Positions 1-6,263 are shown, counted from the stretch's first letter. The stretch: 8,464 bases of DNA from CAYYRI01 sp964474185 (GCA_964474185.1 CAYYRI010000019.1:1-8464), one strand, 5' to 3'. Numbers and translations are program-made. The notes: generated by a model from the sequence alone, not told the origin.

Positions 1-20
1 AATAACCCTCCCACTTCTTG

Positions 21-509
21 TTAGCACTCCTTCTTTTTGAAGTAAAGAGATTTTTCTTTTTGATTTAAATAATCGTTTGCCTTTTGAAGAATGTTTTTGG
101 CATTTTTAAAAGTTAACTGTGACATGGCATCGTCATAGGATAACCATTGAAAACCTACATGCTCCTCTGAAATTTTCACTTCTTTACTCTTTGTCTCTAC
201 GAGATAAAAAGTGACGAATTTCATAATATTTTTTCCTTCCCATTTAAAAAAATATTTAATGGTTTCTTTAAATTCCCCCGTAAAATTAATGTCTTTTAAC
301 CCCGTTTCCTCAAAAATTTCTCTTTTCACCGTTTCCAATATACCTTCGCCTTTTTCAATGTGGCCTTTCGGCAAGTCCCAATATTCTTTTCGGGGAGAGG
401 TCGATGAAGTTTGCCGTTTTGCTCGGGCTGGATAATGCAAAAGTAAAAACAGGGTCTTTCCGCCCTCTTTTCTGAAAATTATTGCTCCCGCTGATTTTTC
501 AACTGGCAT
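21..509 (-). CDS. Nudix hydrolase, Ap4A-hydrolase-like
   Basis: This 162-residue protein is a single-domain Nudix hydrolase. The Nudix box is complete at residues 49-71: G49, E55, R63, E64, E67, E68 and G70 fit GX5EX7REUXEEXGU, so the metal-binding glutamates are intact. The preceding WDLPKGH and the N-terminal SAGAIIFR strand resemble asymmetric bis(5'-nucleosyl)-tetraphosphatases (NUDT2-like), which split dinucleoside polyphosphates; other nucleoside-diphosphate-X substrates cannot be excluded. It is cytosolic, with no signal or membrane segment. The ATG lies one base after the polX stop, so translation is probably coupled to polX; no Shine-Dalgarno is visible. Downstream of its stop, the minus strand reads GTGGGAGGG at the window edge, which could be the ribosome binding site of a next gene outside the window. 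Family is secure; exact substrate is inferred. Confidence 0.93.
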   Translation of the reverse strand: MPVEKSAGAIIFRKEGGKTLFLLLHYPARAKRQTSSTSPRKEYWDLPKGHIEKGEGILETVKREIFEETGLKDINFTGEFKETIKYFFKWEGKNIMKFVTFYLVETKSKEVKISEEHVGFQWLSYDDAMSQLTFKNAKNILQKANDYLNQKEKSLYFKKKEC

Positions 510-510
510 A

Positions 511-2226
511 TTATTTTTTGAAACACTTAATTAGTTTCTCCAACGGCCGACAATTTATGATATCTTCTTTTTCGGCCCAGCCGCGGCGAGCCTGAGCGAT
601 GCCCAATTCCATAAATCTCAACTGGTTTCTCTGGTGGGAATCGGTATTTATCACCATTTTTACTCCGGCCTTTTTCGCCCGGCGGATATTTTGGTCGTTT
701 AAGTCCAATCTTTCCGGCCAAGCGCTAATTTCCAGAATAGTACCCGTTTCTTTGGCAATTCTTAAAATCTTGTCGAAATCAATTTGATATTCATCTCTTC
801 TTTTTAAAATTCTGCCCGTGGGATGCGAGATAATATCAACGTTATGATTTCTCATTGCTTTTATCATTCTTTCCGTCATTTCGTCTTTTTCCATTTTGAA
901 ATTGGAATGAATGCCGGCTATAACGTAATCCAATTTCCTCAGAGCTTCATCTTTAATGTCAATTGAACCATCTTTCAAAATATTTGTTTCTGCTCCTTTC
1001 AAAATTCTGAAGTTCTTGAATTTCCGGTTGAGTTTATCTATTTCTTTATTGCGCTGCTCCAATCGCTTTTCGTCGAGTCCGTGTTCGATTCTTAAAAACT
1101 TGGTATGGTCGGAAATTCCGACATATTCATAACCCATATTCTGAGCCGCCCTTGCCATTTCCAAAATTGAATTTACCCCGCCGTCCCAATCGGAATGGCA
1201 ATGCAGATCGCCCCTGATATCTTTATAGTTGATGATTCGCGGTAATGTATGATTGAGAGCCGCTTCAATTTCTCCCTGGTTTTCCCTCATTTCGGGCGGT
1301 GGCCATTGCATCCCCAGGACCTTGTAAATATCTTCCTCCGTTTCGCTGGCAATCATTTTAGAACCTCTGAATAAGCCGTACTCGGAAAGTTTTAATCCCT
1401 TATCCATGGCGATTTTCCGGGTGATAATATTGTGTTCTTTGGAGCCCGTAAAATATTGGAGGGCGGCACCGTAAGATTTTTTCGGCACCACTCTGATATC
1501 CATATCAAAACCTTCTTTCACTCTCACTGAAGCCTTGGTGCCGCCTTTGCCCCAGATTCTAATTACTTCCGGCAAGGAAACAAAAAAATCCATCACTATT
1601 TTGGGTTTTTTTGAAATAACCAATAAATCAACGTCACCAATGGTTTCCTTTTTCCTTCTTACAGAACCCGCCGGTTCTATTTTTTCCACTTCTTTCAGAG
1701 TTTTCAATTTATCGCAAACTTCTTTGACTTTAGGCAGAATTTCTCCCAGCAAAAATCTTCCTTTGCTTCTTTTTAAGAATTCAATTCCTTCCAAAATATT
1801 TTTTTCCGTTTTTTCTCCAAAACCAAAAAGACCGGCGATTTTATGGGCTTTGGCCGCTTTTTCCAAGGTTTTTAAATCCTTGATACCCAATTTCTGGTAA
1901 AGAACTTTTGCTTTTTTGGGTCCCATTCCCTCAACGGAAGTCATCTCTCCTAAATTCAGAGGAAGCCGTTTTTTAAATTGCTCGTAATATTTGATTTTCC
2001 CTGTTTTTAAATATTCTTCTATTCTTTCGGCAATGTTTTTTCCGACTCCGGAAATTTCCTCCAATGCTTTTATCCCGCCTCTTTTATAAATTTCCTCCAC
2101 GTCTTCTTCCATCGTTTCCAAATTAATGGCCGCCCTCTGATAGGCATAGGGTTTGAAAGCCACGCCATCCATCTCAAGATAGTCCGCTATTTCATAGAAT
2201 ATCTTGGATAGTTCTTGGTTTTTCAT
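511..2226 (-). CDS. polX: DNA polymerase/3'-5' exonuclease PolX
   Basis: A 571-residue family X DNA polymerase of full bacterial length (B. subtilis PolX is about 570). Order: N-terminal helix-hairpin-helix and 8-kDa region (about 1-150, with hairpins near EEISGVGKNIAERI at 56-69 and SVEGMGPKKAK at 97-107), palm with the metal aspartates D198 and D200 in GDVD and the third at D243, then ALQYFTGSKEHN at 255-266 that positions incoming nucleotide, and a C-terminal PHP phosphoesterase domain from about 338. All expected PHP metal ligands are visible: H342, H344, D348, H374, E413, H440, H468, D529 and H531, so both gap-filling polymerase and 3'-5' exonuclease activities should be present. The family acts in base excision repair. 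It follows the half-MFS gene after a 77-base gap containing a strong hairpin and is separated from the Nudix gene by one base. The ATG start is well placed, although no Shine-Dalgarno is seen. Confidence 0.97.
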   Translation of the reverse strand: MKNQELSKIFYEIADYLEMDGVAFKPYAYQRAAINLETMEEDVEEIYKRGGIKALEEISGVGKNIAERIEEYLKTGKIKYYEQFKKRLPLNLGEMTSVEGMGPKKAKVLYQKLGIKDLKTLEKAAKAHKIAGLFGFGEKTEKNILEGIEFLKRSKGRFLLGEILPKVKEVCDKLKTLKEVEKIEPAGSVRRKKETIGDVDLLVISKKPKIVMDFFVSLPEVIRIWGKGGTKASVRVKEGFDMDIRVVPKKSYGAALQYFTGSKEHNIITRKIAMDKGLKLSEYGLFRGSKMIASETEEDIYKVLGMQWPPPEMRENQGEIEAALNHTLPRIINYKDIRGDLHCHSDWDGGVNSILEMARAAQNMGYEYVGISDHTKFLRIEHGLDEKRLEQRNKEIDKLNRKFKNFRILKGAETNILKDGSIDIKDEALRKLDYVIAGIHSNFKMEKDEMTERMIKAMRNHNVDIISHPTGRILKRRDEYQIDFDKILRIAKETGTILEISAWPERLDLNDQNIRRAKKAGVKMVINTDSHQRNQLRFMELGIAQARRGWAEKEDIINCRPLEKLIKCFKK

Positions 2227-2241
2227 AAAAAATTTTACTTG

Positions 2242-2273
2242 CCCCGTATAATCCCGAAGGGATTTGTACGGGG
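2242..2273 (-). other. intergenic hairpin upstream of polX
   Basis: CCCCGTA (2242-2248) pairs with TACGGGG (2267-2273), and inside it AATCCC (2250-2255) pairs with GGGATT (2259-2264) around a 3-base loop, giving about 13 bp in total. On the minus strand the structure ends about 15 bases before the polX ATG and is followed by CAAGTAAAATTTTTT, so the U-run does not directly abut the stem. It could be an RNA-stability or processing hairpin, or a weak terminator; the sequence does not decide. Confidence 0.6.
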
Positions 2274-2303
2274 GCTATTTCTTTGTTTTTCATCGCCCGC
2301 CTT

Positions 2304-2927
2304 TCAAAATGGTTTTTCACTCGGGGGAACGCGAGGCGCAAAATGATCTTTGATAAAAATCTGATGGCGGATCAAAATCAAAAGGGAAGAAGACATTAAG
2401 CCAAAAATACTGACCAAAACAAAAACGATTTTAAAGCCGAAAACACTGGCCAAGTAAGCCCCTATGGCGCCGGCCAAACCTGCGGCAAAACCGATGCCCG
2501 TGCTTTCCAAACTCCAGGAAAAAGCTTCTCTGCTTTTATCGATATGGCGGGTAAAAATACCCGCCCAGGTCGGAACAACGCAGGCCATAGCAACGCCCCT
2601 GATGAATTCTAAAGTAAAAATATGCCACGGCTGAGTGGAAAAAATGTAACCTAAGGGAATTAAGTTAGCCACATACATTCCTCCGACAAGGAAAATAAAA
2701 TCGTCTTTTTCGCCGTGATTCCTGTCCAAACGATGGGCAATAAACGGCTGAATGATTGATTTTGCCACCCAATAGGTAGCGGCCACAAAACCCACCATTT
2801 TCAGATCGCCTCCCTGAATTTGTTTTGTCAGAAAGATGGCGAAAATCGGCCCGATCAAACCCCAGCCGGATTGAAGCAAAAAATCGGAACTGATCAAGAC
2901 CTTAATGACTTTGTTTATGTCAATCAT
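2304..2927 (-). CDS. half-length MFS-like membrane protein (six helices)
   Basis: This 207-residue protein has six predicted membrane helices, at roughly 9-33, 44-63, 77-96, 101-123, 141-163 and 166-187. The helix 2-3 loop HRLDRNHGEKDD (65-76) resembles the MFS motif A (G-x-x-x-D-R-x-G-R-R/K), and the GVAMACVVPTWAGIF stretch (111-125) fits helix 4 of MFS carriers. A standard MFS transporter has twelve helices and about 400 residues, so this is one six-helix half. It ends at a TGA after a soluble tail rich in basic residues and prolines (RVPPSEKPF), and no second half follows before polX. It may work as a homodimer or be a degraded carrier; the smooth ORF and clean ends favour a genuine short protein. 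Substrate unknown. It starts with ATG, without a visible Shine-Dalgarno, 64 bases after the flippase-like gene and behind two hairpins. Confidence 0.8.
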   Translation of the reverse strand: MIDINKVIKVLISSDFLLQSGWGLIGPIFAIFLTKQIQGGDLKMVGFVAATYWVAKSIIQPFIAHRLDRNHGEKDDFIFLVGGMYVANLIPLGYIFSTQPWHIFTLEFIRGVAMACVVPTWAGIFTRHIDKSREAFSWSLESTGIGFAAGLAGAIGAYLASVFGFKIVFVLVSIFGLMSSSLLILIRHQIFIKDHFAPRVPPSEKPF

Positions 2928-2934
2928 ATACCGA

Positions 2935-2950
2935 GCCCGCTTTAACGGGC
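2935..2950 (-). other. short GC hairpin before the half-MFS gene
   Basis: GCCCG (2935-2939) pairs with CGGGC (2946-2950) around CTTTAA. On the minus strand it lies just upstream of the half-MFS start codon, with the stem ending about 8 bases from the ATG, so it may affect ribosome access. No U-tract follows. Confidence 0.4.
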
Positions 2951-2959
2951 GAAGGTGAA

Positions 2960-2980
2960 GATGAGAACGAAGTTCTCATC
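2960..2980 (-). other. perfect 9-bp hairpin between flippase-like and half-MFS genes
   Basis: GATGAGAAC (2960-2968) is perfectly complementary to GTTCTCATC (2972-2980) with loop GAA on the plus strand (UUC in the minus-strand RNA). It sits 11 bases after the flippase-like stop codon. There is no U-run after it on the minus strand, so it is more like an intercistronic stabilising or processing hairpin than a standard intrinsic terminator. Confidence 0.6.
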
Positions 2981-2991
2981 GCCTGTTTTGT

Positions 2992-3999
2992 TTAGTTTTT
3001 TCCCGCAATATTTTCCACTTTTTTGAATAGGGCGTTTTTTATTATAATAATTCCCAATCGGAATAAAAACACCGAGCCGAACAGGGCAATAATTAATTCT
3101 GCGCCCCGGATTATCATCGTAAAAGCGGCGGCGGTAGATGCTCCCAGCCCCAAGGAATTGAAAGCGAAAGTTTGTATCGCCTCATGGGAGCCCAAGGCGG
3201 CGGGAATGGGGATCATTACTGCCAGATAATTAAAACCTAGCACTGACAATACGGACAGAGCCCCGATATTTTTTCCTAAAAATAAAACCAGGAGAAAGGC
3301 GCGAGAATACATAATGGCCGCTCTCAGAAAAGAAAGGCCGACTGCTTTCCAGGCAGCGGATTTTTTTGAAGATTTGAAGAAAGAAAAAATTTCTTTTTCA
3401 ATTTCAAGGGGCTGATCTTGGCCGCCGGGAATAAAAAATTTCACCATGCTCTCTTTTTTGATGAATTTAAAATAAAAAAAGAAAAGTCCGGAGAAAAAAA
3501 TCAGGAACAATCCGCCAAAAATCATTGCCAATTTTACCGAAGGAAAACCGATAACGGAAAGAAAAAATATCCCGCCTAAAAAAATAACCGCCAAGTTGGC
3601 AGTCCATTCTAAAATCCGGTCTATTATCACCGAAGCCATTCCTTTTGACCAGGGAATCGAATTCCTGTTTTTCAAGACGTAACCGCGAAAAATCTCACCG
3701 CCCCAAATTAAAACCGGCGCCAAGAACATTATCGAAAAACCGGCCAAATAAGGACCGAAAAGCGCCCTGAAAGGAATTTTGATTTCTATCCCCTTTAAAA
3801 TTTCTTTCCATTTCCAAGTGCCCACCAAAGCCATCAGAATCGTTAAGCCCAAAATAGCCAATCCCTGCCAGCCGGTGAAAGCCGCAAGGGCGTCGCTTAT
3901 CCCCTGCCAGCCGACCATTTTCCCGATCCAGGCAAATAATCCCGAACCGATTAAAAGAGAAAGTAAAAAAAGTAAAAATCTTCCGATTAATCCTGTCAT
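2992..3999 (-). CDS. flippase-like (LPG synthase TM / YbhN-AglD family) membrane protein
   Basis: A 335-residue integral membrane protein with about eight hydrophobic segments (near 5-27, 42-62, 80-98, 122-150, 155-180, 218-242, 250-268 and 290-320). It matches the lysylphosphatidylglycerol-synthase transmembrane family (UPF0104, flippase-like domain): GGEIFRGYVLKN at 100-111, ASVIIDRILE at 122-131, and PIPAALGSHEAIQ at 264-276, which corresponds to the family's P-x-P-x-x-L-G-x-x-E signature. There is no C-terminal lysyltransferase domain, so it is the membrane part only; such proteins are linked to lipid or lipid-linked glycan handling in the envelope, but the substrate here is unknown. The ATG is 7 bases from a consensus -10 box, implying a leaderless or nearly leaderless mRNA. 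It is followed by the half-MFS gene on the same strand. Confidence 0.88.
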   Translation of the reverse strand: MTGLIGRFLLFLLSLLIGSGLFAWIGKMVGWQGISDALAAFTGWQGLAILGLTILMALVGTWKWKEILKGIEIKIPFRALFGPYLAGFSIMFLAPVLIWGGEIFRGYVLKNRNSIPWSKGMASVIIDRILEWTANLAVIFLGGIFFLSVIGFPSVKLAMIFGGLFLIFFSGLFFFYFKFIKKESMVKFFIPGGQDQPLEIEKEIFSFFKSSKKSAAWKAVGLSFLRAAIMYSRAFLLVLFLGKNIGALSVLSVLGFNYLAVMIPIPAALGSHEAIQTFAFNSLGLGASTAAAFTMIIRGAELIIALFGSVFLFRLGIIIIKNALFKKVENIAGKN

Positions 4000-4006
4000 T
4001 ATTGAA

Positions 4007-4035
4007 ATTATATCACAGGGGTTAAGATATATCGA
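4007..4035 (-). promoter_or_regulatory. sigma70-type extended -10 promoter of the flippase-like gene
   Basis: Minus strand: -35-like TCGATA (4030-4035; 4 of 6 to TTGACA), 17-base spacer, then TGA directly before a perfect TATAAT (4007-4012), giving an extended -10 TGnTATAAT. Only 7 bases (TTCAATA) separate the -10 from the ATG at 3999, so transcription should begin at or almost at the start codon. Confidence 0.7.
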
Positions 4036-4056
4036 GCAGATCTAAATCAAGATTAC

Positions 4057-4818
4057 TTAGTGAAGTTTGTTTTCGAGGAAATTTACGATTTGGGAGCCGA
4101 CTTCTGAGGAAGACCAGGAATAATCGTGCCCGGGAGCATAAAATGCCTGAGACAATGTGATGTTTTCTCCTTTTATTTTTGAAGAAACCCATTGGAATGG
4201 GGCTTTAATCATGGCCAGCAGCAAAGATTTAGTGTTTCCCTCCACTAAGCTGTCTTTTCCATTGTTATCCAGTTGAAGAACGTTTTCTGACTTGGGAGCT
4301 TTTATCCAAAAAGGAGTCCCGGCCGCTATCGCATAAACAGAATTTCGGGCTTTATCAGACATCCTTTCAATCGTCTCGTTGGCCAAAGCTCCTCCGGCCG
4401 ACAAACCGGCTACGATGATTTTCTTATTCGGAAATTTCTCGGCCAAAAATTCCAAATCTCGGGCTAAAATATCCGAACTGGACTCAAAATATCTCAAAAA
4501 ATCTTTGGCGCCGGAAAATTTACCCGTTAAAGTATTTTTTGTTCTGTTAAAAGGAATAACTATTGAATTGTACCCGAAACCTTGGAGAGTTTTCTGAATC
4601 TCTTTTATAACGGGCGCGAAATCTTCGGCTTTTTCAAAGGGAGTATCTCCCCAGCCCCCGGAATTAAAAACGATAATAACGTCTTTATTTTGAACTTTAT
4701 TCAGAACTTCTTGAAGTTGAAAATTTTCCGGGATTACTTCCGGCCCGAAAAGAAACATCAAACCGCTTAAAATAATTGAAATAAAAATGAAATATTTTAA
4801 TATTCGCATTTTTTGCAA
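4057..4818 (-). CDS. secreted or membrane-anchored alpha/beta-hydrolase-like protein
   Basis: A 253-residue protein with an N-terminal signal or anchor: basic MQKMRILK followed by a hydrophobic stretch at about 9-25. The rest resembles an alpha/beta hydrolase: strand VIIVFNSGGWG (47-57), and a nucleophile elbow GLSAGG around S140 (residues 138-143). H231 in PGHDYSW near the C-terminus is the likely catalytic histidine, and D184 or D189 the likely acid; this triad assignment is inferred. The substrate is unknown, and a non-catalytic serine-hydrolase fold cannot be excluded. The start chosen is a TTG, because GGAGG (4826-4830) lies exactly 7 bases upstream of it; the ATG three codons later would be 16 bases away. 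The gene overlaps the end of the HD-domain gene by 22 bases, so the two are almost certainly co-transcribed and translationally coupled. Confidence 0.72.
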   Translation of the reverse strand: MQKMRILKYFIFISIILSGLMFLFGPEVIPENFQLQEVLNKVQNKDVIIVFNSGGWGDTPFEKAEDFAPVIKEIQKTLQGFGYNSIVIPFNRTKNTLTGKFSGAKDFLRYFESSSDILARDLEFLAEKFPNKKIIVAGLSAGGALANETIERMSDKARNSVYAIAAGTPFWIKAPKSENVLQLDNNGKDSLVEGNTKSLLLAMIKAPFQWVSSKIKGENITLSQAFYAPGHDYSWSSSEVGSQIVNFLENKLH

Positions 4819-5426
4819 AATTTTTCCTCCAACGTCCTCATAAATTCAATCAAAACCGGATCGTCTAAAATCTCTTTAGCCCATCTCATCCAAAGTTTGT
4901 GCTGAATTTTCCCGTGCTTTTTCCAATATTCCATCCCCTGCAAAAGATTTTCAACCTTATCCACCTGTTTGACGAATCTTCCTTCTTTGGTTAACCCTTT
5001 TTCAAACTCCAGCCAAAGATTCAAGATTTCTTTTTTTAAATGAAGCGGCAATCTGGAAACAAGCCTTTTTAACGCAAGGAGTTCTATTTTATATTTATTT
5101 TTATATTTTTTTATTTTTAGCGAAGGGGTGAACTTCGGCCACTTTTTAAGAATTTCCATCGCTTTTTTTCTGTCTCTGGGAAGCAAAGGATCATAAGGAG
5201 TCATGTCGGGAGCATAAACTTCGCATAGATCATGGACAAGGGCTATTTTAATGACTTTTTCCATGTTTAATTTTTTATTTTTGCCCAGCACCCAGGCAAT
5301 TATAGTCATGCGAAAAATATGTTCAGCCGTGCTTTCTGAGTTTTTGATTCCATGAACCAGCCAGCCCTTTCTGAACTTTCTTTTTAACTTGCCAACCTCA
5401 ATAAAAAAATTAAGAAGTTCTTTCAT
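4797..5426 (-). CDS. HD-domain hydrolase, YfbR/HDDC2-like 5'-nucleotidase
   Basis: A 209-residue HD-superfamily phosphohydrolase (numbered from the ATG). Family features are H36 in STAEHIFRM, the HD pair H65-D66 in LVHDLCE with E69, then D74 in YAPD, and the distal metal aspartate D156 in VDKVENLL. The GW-x-x-H-G-x-x-x-S-E-S-T-A-E-H layout matches the YfbR/HDDC2 group, deoxyribonucleoside 5'-monophosphatases in the characterised members, so a nucleotide-pool role is likely but not proven. The middle (about 80-135) is lysine-rich. An in-frame TTG three codons upstream (5435) is also possible; the ATG is preferred as the conventional codon, with a weak GGAA just ahead. It follows greA after 85 bases containing a 10-bp hairpin and overlaps the following hydrolase gene. 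Confidence 0.85.
   Translation of the reverse strand: MKELLNFFIEVGKLKRKFRKGWLVHGIKNSESTAEHIFRMTIIAWVLGKNKKLNMEKVIKIALVHDLCEVYAPDMTPYDPLLPRDRKKAMEILKKWPKFTPSLKIKKYKNKYKIELLALKRLVSRLPLHLKKEILNLWLEFEKGLTKEGRFVKQVDKVENLLQGMEYWKKHGKIQHKLWMRWAKEILDDPVLIEFMRTLEEKFCKKCEY
4826..4830 (-). promoter_or_regulatory. Shine-Dalgarno GGAGG deciding a TTG start
   Basis: Minus-strand GGAGG lies 7 bases before TTG (4818-4816), ideal spacing, and 16 bases before the ATG at 4809. It is within the last codons (Leu-Glu-Glu) of the HD-domain gene, so part of the match could be coincidental to the coding sequence. Clear Shine-Dalgarno sites are otherwise rare in this window. Confidence 0.5.
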
Positions 5427-5457
5427 CGATTCCAATTTAACATATCTTATCCAAAGT

Positions 5458-5481
5458 GCGAAGAGGATTTATCCTCTTCGC
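5458..5481 (-). other. 10-bp hairpin between greA and the HD-domain gene
   Basis: GCGAAGAGGA (5458-5467) and TCCTCTTCGC (5472-5481) form a perfect 10-bp stem with a 4-base loop. On the minus strand it is followed by ACTTTGG, so there is no U-tract and no standard terminator. It lies about 31 bases before the HD-gene ATG. Confidence 0.6.
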
Positions 5482-5511
5482 CCTCTAAAAACCCAAAAAT
5501 ATCTTAAATTC

Positions 5512-5982
5512 TTAAGAAAGATGGTATTTTATTTTCTTAATTTTATAAGTCGTCTGTATCGGGGAAGAAACAACCACGTTGTCTCCGACCTGATGGCCTA
5601 AAAGAGCATGGCCTACCGGTGATTCATTGGAAATTTTTCCCACGGTGGGGTTGGCCTCTAAAGAACCGACGAGCGTAAATTCGTCATTCTGACCGTCAAC
5701 CTCAACCAAAACTGTGGCGCCCAAATCAACGATATTTTGTTTTTTGGGCGGTTTTATCAGCTCAACATTTTTCAAAGTGTTTTCGAGTTCAATTATTCTT
5801 GACTCAAGAAAACTTATGTCTTCCTGAAAAGCGAGGTATTCGGGGTTCAAATCTTCGGAATGCAAAATCTTAGGAGATTCTCCTTTGGTTTTGGCAAGCT
5901 TAAGCTCTTTAAGGTCTTTGTATTCCCTTTTCACCCTTTCCCATCCTTCTTTGGTTAGATAGAACTTTTTTTCCTCTGGCAT
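5512..5982 (-). CDS. greA: transcription elongation/cleavage factor GreA
   Basis: A 156-residue Gre factor, close to the usual 158. The N-terminal antiparallel coiled coil (about 8-76) begins with YLTKEGWERVKREYKDLK and returns with FLESRIIELENTLKNVELI; the C-terminal FKBP-like domain (about 80-156) has the conserved VDLGATVLVE start and the SPVGHALLGHQVGDNVVV core. GreA enters the RNA polymerase secondary channel and stimulates cleavage of backtracked RNA. The coiled-coil tip is unusual: where most GreA proteins have DLxENxEY, this one has DLNPEY (44-49), two residues shorter, so D44 is kept but the usual second tip glutamate is not in register. The gene is preceded by a leader with a small ORF and competing hairpins, suggesting attenuation. 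No strong Shine-Dalgarno is seen; AGGGGA in the terminator stem is 15 bases from the ATG. Downstream genes on the strand are the HD hydrolase and the alpha/beta hydrolase. Confidence 0.92.
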   Translation of the reverse strand: MPEEKKFYLTKEGWERVKREYKDLKELKLAKTKGESPKILHSEDLNPEYLAFQEDISFLESRIIELENTLKNVELIKPPKKQNIVDLGATVLVEVDGQNDEFTLVGSLEANPTVGKISNESPVGHALLGHQVGDNVVVSSPIQTTYKIKKIKYHLS

Positions 5983-5991
5983 AGAGTTTTT

Positions 5992-6015
5992 AAAAAATCC
6001 CCTTTGGTGAGGGGA
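5992..6015 (-). terminator. intrinsic terminator in the greA leader
   Basis: On the minus strand TCCCCT (6015-6010) pairs with AGGGGA (6003-5998) around a 6-base loop, directly followed by six Us (5997-5992). The run of Us ends 9 bases before the greA ATG, so termination here would abolish greA expression from the upstream promoter. The stem is only 6 bp but has four G-C pairs. Its 5' arm is shared with the alternative hairpin at 6008-6055. Confidence 0.7.
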
Positions 6016-6055
6016 CTAATGTTTTTAAGTGAATAATTTTATTTTAATCCCCTCA
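6008..6055 (-). promoter_or_regulatory. putative antiterminator hairpin of greA attenuator
   Basis: Minus-strand UGAGGGGAUUAA (6055-6044) can pair over 12 consecutive positions with UUAGUCCCCUCA (6019-6008), one of them a G-U, around a 24-base AU-rich loop. This longer stem sequesters the 5' arm of the terminator at 5992-6015, so the two folds exclude each other. The first three bases of the antiterminator are the UGA stop of the 34-codon leader ORF, so a terminating ribosome would cover this strand and favour the terminator. Pairing is seen directly; the regulatory meaning is inferred. Confidence 0.55.
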
Positions 6056-6157
6056 GCAAATCATTGTTCCAAAAGATAAAACTGAAATGGCGTGGACCCA
6101 TTTAAAGGTTATGGTGGGTTTGGTGCAATATCTTTTTTCTCTGCTTTCTGTTGTCAT
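6053..6157 (-). CDS. 34-residue leader ORF upstream of greA
   Basis: An ATG-to-TGA reading frame of 34 codons that starts MTTESREKRYCTKP and ends with a mildly hydrophobic stretch finishing GTMIC. It lies between the promoter at 6236-6263 and greA, and is the only ATG-initiated frame seen to reach the attenuator. It has no clear Shine-Dalgarno (an A-rich AAAGAAAAATC precedes the ATG), which is also true of most neighbouring genes. It has no run of a single amino acid like classic biosynthetic leader peptides; it has two cysteines, several threonines and one tryptophan. I do not recognise the peptide. Its main significance is position: its TGA is the first codon of the antiterminator strand. 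The stretch 6158-6235 between the promoter and this ORF is AU-rich and shows nothing further. It may be a regulatory leader rather than a functional protein, or chance. Confidence 0.4.
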   Translation of the reverse strand: MTTESREKRYCTKPTITFKWVHAISVLSFGTMIC

Positions 6158-6235
6158 GATTTTTCTTTGACACTTTAGAAAACTAACTAAAATCGCTTTT
6201 TTTGTTTGTTTTTTAAAGTTTATTATGTACGCTTA

Positions 6236-6263
6236 ATATTACCAAAGCAAGAGAACGTGTCAA
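6236..6263 (-). promoter_or_regulatory. sigma70-type promoter for the greA leader transcript
   Basis: Minus strand: a perfect -35 TTGACA (6258-6263), 16-base spacer, and -10 TAATAT (6236-6241) preceded by TGG, giving an extended -10. The predicted start is near 6228, leaving about 245 bases of leader before greA. The -35 abuts the end of the 68-bp inverted-repeat element, and its TTGA is part of the flanking 5-bp direct repeat. Confidence 0.7.

Noticed and set aside
527..721. A minus-strand frame in another register within the polX 3' end
   Set aside because: It lies wholly within the PHP domain, where the polX frame carries conserved metal ligands, so it is a shadow frame.
1535..1900. A 121-codon plus-strand open frame inside polX
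   Set aside because: It is the antisense shadow of a strongly conserved polX palm and hairpin region; its translation has no recognisable domain and no promoter or ribosome site.
3023..3229. Plus-strand frame opposite the flippase-like gene
   Set aside because: Antisense shadow of a membrane-helix region; composition follows the complement of hydrophobic codons.
5488..5515. AT-rich CTTAA/TTAAG stem followed by TTTTT after greA as a terminator
   Set aside because: Only 5 A-T pairs overlapping the stop codon; too weak to call, and the HD gene follows closely without a convincing promoter.
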